Shown here: piece after piece, positions 58,594 to 64,000 of the stretch
How positions within the stretch are numbered: the first letter of the stretch is position 1
Layout of the letters: the number at the start of each line of letters is the position of its first letter
From: VRUE01 sp963703335
GTDB lineage: Bacteria; Actinomycetota; Thermoleophilia; Solirubrobacterales; 70-9
NCBI GenBank assembly: GCA_963703335.1
Contig: OY969812.1
Span: forward strand, 1,364,001 to 1,428,000
Direction of reading: 5' to 3'
Length of the DNA: 64,000 bases
The notes under the pieces: generated by a model
Database searches by the model: none
What the model saw: the letters and a program-made list of their open reading frames with translations, nothing else
What the model was told of the DNA's origin: nothing
Translations under genes and position numbers: made by a program

Positions 58594-60249
58594 TCAAACG
58601 GGGTCGATGAGGACGCCGGGATTAAGGATGGCGGCAGGGTCCAGCTCGGACTTGGCGGATCGCAAGGCAGCGGCGAAGGGGGCCGGGCGCTGGCGGTCGT
58701 ACCAGGGGCGATGGTCGCGGCCGACGGCGTGGTGGTGGGTGATCGTGCCGCCGCCTTCGATCACGGCCTCGGCGGCCGCGGCCTTGATCTCGTCCCACTG
58801 CTCGACCTCGCCGCCGCGGATCGCTGGCGCGAGCACGGTGAAGTACGGGGCGGGACCGTCGGGGTAGACGTGGGTAAAGCGGCAACTGACGCGGGGGGCG
58901 CCGGGGCCATTGGCGGGCGCATCGCAAACCTCCGCGACCTTGGCCCGCACCGCCGCCATCGTCTCAGCGTGGAACTGCTCGAAGCGGTCCCAGGTGATCG
59001 CCGTCTCGAAGGTCTCGCTGAGCACGCCGCAGGCGACGAAGGTGTCGCGCAGGTAAGGGGCGAGCAGGAAGGCGCCGCGCCAGGACTCGACGGCCGAGCC
59101 CTCGCCGCTCTCGCCTCCACGTCCAGATCCCCCAGCCTGCCCCTCGCGCGGCGACCTTCGACCCGCCGGGGGCGAGTTGGGGACGCCGCCGTGGGACTGG
59201 GCGATGTCGAGGGCCAGGCGCATCAGTTCGTCGACGGGGAGGTGCGGCGACTCGAAACCGAGCACCAAGAGGTTCTTCTCGCCCGAGCCCGCACCGGTGG
59301 TCCCCGCCTCGAGCGCATCGAGCAGGCGGCAGTTCGAGGGGTTGAGGCCCGACTGGGAGATCTCGCGCACAGCGCGCACAGCGGCGAAGAAGTCGTCGAA
59401 CTCGACCCCGCAGGAGGTCTTGAACTCGGGCCGCGGCCGCACCCGCACCCAAGCGTCGGCGATCACGCCGAGGATGCCCTCGGAGCCGATCAGCGCCCGA
59501 TCGGGAGAGGGACCCGCCCCGGATCCCGGCAGCCGCCGGCTCTCCCAGGTCCCGCGCGGCGTGATTGCCCGCACCGACTCGACCAGGTCGTCGATGTGGG
59601 TGTAGAGCGTCGCGAAGTGACCGCCCGCGCGAGTCGCGACCCAGCCGCCCAGCGTCGAGTACTCGAAGGACTGAGGGAAGTGGCGCAGCGTCAGCCCATG
59701 CTCGCGCAGCTGGTCCTCGAGCCCGGGCCCGGTGGCCCCGGCCTGGATCCGCGCCGCCAAGGACTCCGCATCGACTTCCAATACCCGATCCAGCCGCCGC
59801 AGGTCGAGCGAGACCACCGGCCGCTCGCCGAGCCGCGCCTCCACCCCACCAACCACGCTGGTCCCTCCCCCAAACGGCACCACGGCCGCCCCCTCGGCCT
59901 CACACCACTCCAGCACCACCTCAATCTCAGACTCGTCCCGCGGAAACGCCACCAAATCCGGCGGATTCTCAAATTCCCCCCGAAACCCCCGCACCACATC
60001 CCGATACGCCTTCCCGAGCGCATGGGCAGTCCGCTCGTAGTGATCGTCCGTAAACAAATCCCCAAAAGCGCTCGGCGCCTTCAGCCGCGCCTCGCGCAGC
60101 CGCAATTCATCGAGCGGCACCGCCTGCTCTGGCTCCCCGCCAAACCCAAACCGCTCCCTGATCCCAGCCGCAGCCTCCCGAAGCTCCTGCTCCGAGGGCG
60201 CCTGATCCTCATACCCCCACCCCCAATGCTTGAGCCTCCGCCTAGTCAT
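58594..60249 (-). CDS. FAD-linked oxidase, alkylglycerone-phosphate synthase homologue
   Basis: A 551-residue VAO-family enzyme. FAD loop VPFGGGTSVVGGVEARL; HFPQSFEYSTLGGWVATRAGGH and LIGSEGILGVIADAWVRVRPRPEF follow the order seen in alkyl-DHAP synthase; SETFETAITWDRF and GGTITHHHAVGRDHRPWYDRQRP supply the His cluster and Arg of that active site. It would exchange an acyl group for a fatty alcohol to form an ether lipid precursor. Residues about 356-384 (SPPAGRRSPREGQAGGSGRG) are a low-complexity insert. The neighbouring acyl reductase supports this role. Confidence 0.85.
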   Translation of the reverse strand: MTRRRLKHWGWGYEDQAPSEQELREAAAGIRERFGFGGEPEQAVPLDELRLREARLKAPSAFGDLFTDDHYERTAHALGKAYRDVVRGFRGEFENPPDLVAFPRDESEIEVVLEWCEAEGAAVVPFGGGTSVVGGVEARLGERPVVSLDLRRLDRVLEVDAESLAARIQAGATGPGLEDQLREHGLTLRHFPQSFEYSTLGGWVATRAGGHFATLYTHIDDLVESVRAITPRGTWESRRLPGSGAGPSPDRALIGSEGILGVIADAWVRVRPRPEFKTSCGVEFDDFFAAVRAVREISQSGLNPSNCRLLDALEAGTTGAGSGEKNLLVLGFESPHLPVDELMRLALDIAQSHGGVPNSPPAGRRSPREGQAGGSGRGGESGEGSAVESWRGAFLLAPYLRDTFVACGVLSETFETAITWDRFEQFHAETMAAVRAKVAEVCDAPANGPGAPRVSCRFTHVYPDGPAPYFTVLAPAIRGGEVEQWDEIKAAAAEAVIEGGGTITHHHAVGRDHRPWYDRQRPAPFAAALRSAKSELDPAAILNPGVLIDPV

Positions 60250-60279
60250 AGAGAGTTAGTCCACAGGAAGCGCGTCTCT

Positions 60280-60378
60280 GGCGGGTGGCGCGGTGGCGGG
60301 GGTCCCCCGCAGCGGAGGACGCCGCGACGCGGCGTCCGAGCATGTGGGGGAGGGCCGCCGCGACAGGACCCGCCAGCC
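60280..60378. repeat. Palindromic element, family C, copy 3
   Basis: Outer CTGGCGGGT/ACCCGCCAG, an inner GGACGCCGCGaCGCGGCGTCC hairpin (60319-60339). On the minus strand it begins CTGGCGGGTCCTGTCG, matching copies 1 and 2 (GCGGGTCCTGTCG), but the loop differs. It lies between the reductase and the oxidase genes. Confidence 0.78.
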
Positions 60379-60383
60379 GACCC

Positions 60384-62375
60384 CTACCAATGCACACCTT
60401 TCATCAAGTGAGCAAACGCAACAGCCTCAGTGGACGGCGCCTTATCCGGTGCCTCCTCGCCCTTCCCCTTCGCCGCCTGCGAATCCGGAAACAGCTTGTA
60501 AGCCTGATTAAGGATCCGGTCGCTCAGTGAAGGCGCAACCGCGTAGAGCAGCTCGCCGAAGGTACCAAGCCGCGTCGCGACCTTCTTCGGCTGCGAGACC
60601 ATCGCGCCGGCGATCATCTCTGCGGCCTCCTCCGGCGAGATCGCCGGGAACATGTCGTACATCCGGGTCGGCGCGATCATCGGCGTGCGAACCAGCGGCA
60701 TGTGGATCGTCGTCAGGTGGACGCCGTCGTCGATCACCTCGGAAGCGATCACCCGGCTGAAGGCATCGAGCGCCGCCTTCGAGGCGACGTAGGCCGAGAA
60801 GCGCGGCGGGTTCGTCTGCGTCCCGATCGAGCTGATGTTGATGATGTGGCCTGACTTGTGCGCCCGCATCGAGGGCAGCAGGGCGAGGATTAGCCGCACG
60901 GCGCCGAGGTAGTTGAGCTGGATCGTGCGCTCGTAGTCGTGGAAGCGGTCGTAGGCGAGGCCGACCGAGCGGCGGATCGAGCGCCCCGCGTTGTTGACCA
61001 GGATGTCGACCCGGCCGTGGTAGGTGAGCACCTCCTCGGCCATCCGCTCGACGTCCTCCATGTCGGCGAGATCGCAGCGGTGGATGTGGGCGACGCCGCC
61101 CGCCGCCTCGATCTCCCGTTTCGTCTCCTCCAGCTTCTCGATCGAACGGGCGACCAGGAGCACGGTCGCGCCGGCGTCGGCGGCCTTGACTGCGGTCGCC
61201 TTGCCGATCCCCGAGGAGGCGCCGGTGATCAGCACCACCTTGCCGCGCACAGCTGCGCTCAGGCTGCGGTCCTTAAAGAGATCGGGGTCGAGGCTGCGCT
61301 CCCAGTAGTCCCAGACACGGTCGGCGTAAGACTCCAGCGGCGGCGCCGAGATGCCCGAGCCCGCGAGCGCGGCCTCCGTGTTGGAGGAGTCGAAGTGGGT
61401 CGGATAGTTGAAGTAGCTGAGTACCCCGGGGGGGATCCCGAGCTGACCCAGGCCCGTCTTCGCCACCCGCTTGGCCGGCGGGAAGAAGCGCAGGCCCGTT
61501 CGCACTATTGAGGTAGCCGGGTCGGTGACGCCAGAGTCGAGCCGCAGCGTCGCCTGCGGGGCGTCGGCAGCACGAGCGAAGAGGTTGATCATCTCGCCAG
61601 CCGTCTTCGGATTGGGATCGGTGAGGCTGAAGGCCTGCCCGTCGAGCCCGGGCTTGTGGGCGATGTGGTCGATCGCGTCGACGACGAAATCGACCGGCAC
61701 GATGTTGATCTCGCCGCCTTCGATCCCGACTGTAGGCAGCCAGCTCGGCAGTACCCGGCGCGCTTGCTGCAGGAGCTTGAAGCCGTAGTAGGGGCCGTCG
61801 ACCTTGTCGATCTCCCCGGTGCGCGAGTCGCCGACGACGATCCCCGGCCGGTAGACCCGCCAGGGCCGGCGGCACTCCTCGCGCACGACCCGCTCGGACT
61901 CGTGCTTGGTGCGAAAGTAGGGATGGGTGTCGAGCCCTACGGCCTCCTCGAACATGTCCTCGCGCCACTCGCCCCGGTAGAAGCCGGCGACGGCGATCGA
62001 GCTGATCTGGTGGAAGCAACCCGCCTCGATCGCGCCGGCGAGTTCAACCGCGTGGCGGGTGCCCTCAACGTTGGCGATCTCCTGCGCTTCGGCACCGGCA
62101 GTCATGTCGTAGATCGCGGCGAGGTGGAAAAAGTGGTCAACCTTGCCGCGCAGCTCGAGCAGGTCCTCCTCGGAGACGCCGAGGCTGGACTGGGCGAGGT
62201 CGCCAGCGATCGGCACGACCCGCGCTCCGTCGGGCCCGAAGGAGGTGCGCAACTCCTCGAGGCGCCCCCGCGAACCAGCCCGGACTAGGGCGTAGACGGT
62301 GCCCTCGCGCTGCAGCAGTCGCTGCACCAGGTTGCGCCCGATGAATCCCGTGGCTCCGGTGACGAAATAGTTCAT
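60384..62375 (-). CDS. Two-domain fatty-acyl reductase-like SDR protein
   Basis: A 663-residue fusion. N-terminal extended SDR of the male-sterility/acyl-reductase type (VTGATGFIGRNLVQRLLQREG; catalytic pair in YFRTKHESERVV) and C-terminal classical SDR (LITGASSGIGKATAVKAADAG; NAGRSIRR; YVASKAALDAF). Length and order match the bifunctional bacterial enzymes that reduce fatty acyl-CoA to fatty alcohol. With the adjacent AGPS homologue it could supply the alcohol for ether lipids. ATG 62375 follows TAGGCT by six bases. Confidence 0.87.
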   Translation of the reverse strand: MNYFVTGATGFIGRNLVQRLLQREGTVYALVRAGSRGRLEELRTSFGPDGARVVPIAGDLAQSSLGVSEEDLLELRGKVDHFFHLAAIYDMTAGAEAQEIANVEGTRHAVELAGAIEAGCFHQISSIAVAGFYRGEWREDMFEEAVGLDTHPYFRTKHESERVVREECRRPWRVYRPGIVVGDSRTGEIDKVDGPYYGFKLLQQARRVLPSWLPTVGIEGGEINIVPVDFVVDAIDHIAHKPGLDGQAFSLTDPNPKTAGEMINLFARAADAPQATLRLDSGVTDPATSIVRTGLRFFPPAKRVAKTGLGQLGIPPGVLSYFNYPTHFDSSNTEAALAGSGISAPPLESYADRVWDYWERSLDPDLFKDRSLSAAVRGKVVLITGASSGIGKATAVKAADAGATVLLVARSIEKLEETKREIEAAGGVAHIHRCDLADMEDVERMAEEVLTYHGRVDILVNNAGRSIRRSVGLAYDRFHDYERTIQLNYLGAVRLILALLPSMRAHKSGHIINISSIGTQTNPPRFSAYVASKAALDAFSRVIASEVIDDGVHLTTIHMPLVRTPMIAPTRMYDMFPAISPEEAAEMIAGAMVSQPKKVATRLGTFGELLYAVAPSLSDRILNQAYKLFPDSQAAKGKGEEAPDKAPSTEAVAFAHLMKGVHW

Positions 62376-62381
62376 CGCGTC

Positions 62382-62387
62382 AGCCTA
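62382..62387 (-). promoter_or_regulatory. Leaderless -10 box (TAGGCT) for the acyl reductase
   Basis: Minus strand TAGGCT, six bases, ATG 62375. Confidence 0.55.
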
Positions 62388-62482
62388 GCGCCCCGTTTCT
62401 GCTCCGCTGTTCGGTGACGGCCATATTTCGTGCGAAAGAACAGAGGAAGCGGTGGGCCGGGTTTCATAGACTGAGTCGAGAA

Positions 62483-64000
62483 ATGGCGGAGACGGCGACC
62501 GTGCAGATTGCGATGCCCGAAATGGGCGAGTCGGTCACCGAGGGGATCGTGCTCGAGTGGCACGTTGCCGTGGGGGATTTCGTCTCCGAGGGGGATACGG
62601 TCGTCGAGGTGTCGACTGACAAGGTCGATGCTGAGGTGCCGGCGCCTGAGGCGGGGGTCATTACCAAGTTGCTGGTGGCGGTCGACGACGAGGTGCCGGT
62701 TGGGGCTCCGTTGGCTGAGATGGAACCTGGCGAGGGTTCAAACGGGTCGGCTGCGGGTCCTGACACAGCCTCGGAGGGGCCTGCGGGCGGGGGCGGGGCC
62801 TCCGTTCTCGGCCCCTCCGAGTCTGCGCCACCCGCAGGTGAGGCGTCTAAAGCCCCAGCTGCCAACGAAGGCGACGGAGTTCGGGCGACTCCTGTTGCCC
62901 GCAGGGTTGCTGCGGCTAATGGCGTCGACCTTGGCTCGGTAAGCGGCTCAGGACCAGGCGCGAAGGTGACCAAGAGCGATGTGCTGGCCATCGGCAACGG
63001 CGCGGCTCCTGTAGCTGCCGGTGAGGAGAAGGCTCTGCGGGGGCCCGCCGCGATGTTGGCTCAGGCTATGGATGAGAGCCGGGAGGTTCCTACGGCTACT
63101 TCGTTCCGGACGATTGCCGTGGATACGCTCGATGCGAAGCGGAAGGCTTTGAACGGGTTGCTGAAGGAGCGGGGGATGAAGGTTTCCTTTACGCACCTGG
63201 TCGCTTGGGCGATTGTGCAGGCGGCCAAGGAGCATCCGGTGATGACTCGGGTGTTCGAACGGAAAGACGGGAAACCGTTTGCGGTTGAGAACGGGCCGGT
63301 GAACCTGGGGATCGCGGTTGACGTCGAGCGCAAGGACGGGTCGCACAGCCTCATGGTGCCGGCGATCAAGGGGTCCGAGGGGCTCGACTTCGCCGGCTTC
63401 CACGGCTACTACGAGGACCTGATCACCAAGACGCGCGAGAGCAAGCTCACCGCCGACGACTTCCAAGGCACCAACATCTCGCTGACCAACCCCGGTGGGA
63501 TTGGCACGGTCGCCTCGGTCCCCCGCCTGATGAGCGGCCAGAGCGCGATCATTGCCACCGGCGCGATCACTTACCCGCCTGAGTGGGCCCACGCGACTCC
63601 AGAGCGGCTGCGCCAGCTCGGCGTCTCGAAGACGATGACGCTGACCTCGACCTACGACCACCGCGTCATCCAGGGCGCCGAGTCGGGCGCCTTCCTGCGC
63701 AGCATCGAGCAGCTGCTGCAGGGCGAGAACGGCTTCTACGAGAGTGTCGCCACCGATCTCGGCGTCGACGCCGGGCCGATCTCCGCCGCCCACCCGGCCT
63801 CCGCTTCCGCTCCCCCGCTCGGTGCCCCAGGCGCCGGCACCGGCGAGATGGCGGTCACCACGACACAGCCCGACGAGGAGCTGCTGCAGGCGGTCCAGGC
63901 CGCGACCTCGCTGCTCAAGGGCTACCGCACCCACGGTCACCTCTCGGCCCGCCTCGACCCGCTCGGCCGCGAGCCCAAGGGTGACCCGGCGATCCAGCCC
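62483..64000 (+). CDS. kgd: Fused lipoyl-E2-E1 2-oxoglutarate dehydrogenase (Kgd-like), 5' part
   Basis: Open to the window end. Lipoyl domain, residues 1-80 (lipoyl-Lys in VVEVSTDKVDAEVPAP); Gly/Ala/Pro linker; peripheral subunit-binding domain about 130-165 (RATPVARRVAAANGVDLGSV); E2 succinyltransferase with TSTYDHRVIQGAESGAF; then the start of E1 (LLKGYRTHGHLSARLDPLG). Mycobacterial Kgd has E2-E1 but no lipoyl domain; here both are in one chain. Linker residues about 96-119 are encoded by a family D palindrome. Feeds the TCA cycle like the nearby citrate synthase. A TAGACT hexamer lies ten bases before ATG 62483. Confidence 0.9.
   Translation, partial: MAETATVQIAMPEMGESVTEGIVLEWHVAVGDFVSEGDTVVEVSTDKVDAEVPAPEAGVITKLLVAVDDEVPVGAPLAEMEPGEGSNGSAAGPDTASEGPAGGGGASVLGPSESAPPAGEASKAPAANEGDGVRATPVARRVAAANGVDLGSVSGSGPGAKVTKSDVLAIGNGAAPVAAGEEKALRGPAAMLAQAMDESREVPTATSFRTIAVDTLDAKRKALNGLLKERGMKVSFTHLVAWAIVQAAKEHPVMTRVFERKDGKPFAVENGPVNLGIAVDVERKDGSHSLMVPAIKGSEGLDFAGFHGYYEDLITKTRESKLTADDFQGTNISLTNPGGIGTVASVPRLMSGQSAIIATGAITYPPEWAHATPERLRQLGVSKTMTLTSTYDHRVIQGAESGAFLRSIEQLLQGENGFYESVATDLGVDAGPISAAHPASASAPPLGAPGAGTGEMAVTTTQPDEELLQAVQAATSLLKGYRTHGHLSARLDPLGREPKGDPAIQP
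62770..62837. repeat. Palindromic element, family D, copy 2, in the lipoyl-PSBD linker
   Basis: a = CTCGGAGGGGCC (62770-62781), b = CTGCGGGCGG (62781-62790), a' = GGCCCCTCCGAG (62810-62821), b' = CCACCCGCAG (62828-62837). Same a-b-a'-b' order as nuoC, with b, b' and TCCGTTCTCG conserved and a replaced by a different complementary pair. Confidence 0.85.

Noticed and set aside
59095..59180. Possible further palindromic insertion in the AGPS homologue
   Set aside because: It encodes a Gly/Pro/Arg-rich insert at a variable position, but complementarity is weak (CTCGCC/GGCGAG, CCCCA/TGGGG) and no family core is present. May be a decayed copy; not supported enough to list.

Overview
The window is a GC-rich, gene-dense actinobacterial chromosome segment, most likely from class Thermoleophilia, order Solirubrobacterales. 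The clues are a B12-dependent ribonucleotide reductase, a complete 14-subunit nuo operon, a mycobacterial-type E2-E1 fused 2-oxoglutarate dehydrogenase that also carries a lipoyl domain, many single-gene leaderless transcription units, and secreted proteins with the N-terminal pattern MSS(L/I)AVFLVLGG that I associate with this class. This placement is inference; no rRNA or tRNA gene is present to confirm it, and no CRISPR array, insertion sequence or origin was seen. No gene-free stretch exceeds about 170 bases.

Layout. 1-5.2 kb: 3' part of nrdJ, a small membrane protein, an AT-rich secreted protein and a frameshifted cytochrome P450. 5.2-18.3 kb: an HSL-type esterase, a metal-responsive DUF4396-csoR operon with an exact CsoR-type operator, an ABC transporter (ATPase plus FtsX-like permease), a HAD phosphatase with an MFS exporter, an acyl-CoA thioesterase, msrB, serS with a NarL-type regulator, a cytochrome c lipoprotein, a flavin reductase, a KTSC protein beside a VOC remnant, and two small membrane proteins. 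18.4-33.5 kb: nuoABCDEFGHIJKLMN, respiratory complex I, with nuoG interrupted by an apparent +1 frameshift. 33.6-46 kb: fadD, an AEC carrier, a double-domain ThyX-like protein, a YbhN-like flippase, a sulfotransferase, a RibD-C reductase and an acyl-CoA dehydrogenase. 45.8-47 kb: an AbiEii-type nucleotidyltransferase with an XRE regulator. 47-58.5 kb: two paralogous secreted repeat proteins, a phosphotransferase, a two-component pair, a DEAD-box helicase, a quinone oxidoreductase, a PfkB kinase, citrate synthase, three small unknowns and a UbiA-type phosphoribosyltransferase. 58.5-64 kb: an alkylglycerone-phosphate-synthase homologue beside a two-domain fatty-acyl reductase, which together suggest ether-lipid synthesis, then the start of the fused 2-oxoglutarate dehydrogenase.

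Most striking is a dense population of long, often perfect palindromic elements, about 26 in 64 kb with arms of roughly 9-29 bp. They lie between genes, at gene ends, and in frame inside coding regions (nuoC, nuoG twice, the 3' ends of nuoJ and nuoM, and the lipoyl-PSBD linker of the 2-oxoglutarate dehydrogenase). At least five sequence families can be recognised. Within families the inner motifs are conserved while the arms differ between copies yet remain self-complementary, which is the signature of a conserved fold with compensating stem changes. One element supplies the stop codons and an identical C-terminal TGRSQ to two convergent proteins. I regard this as the best candidate for an undescribed system.

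A second genome-style signal is transcriptional: at 21 genes a TANNNT-like -10 hexamer lies 6-9 bases before the start codon, implying leaderless mRNAs. In two divergent pairs the opposing -10 boxes overlap in the same seven bases.
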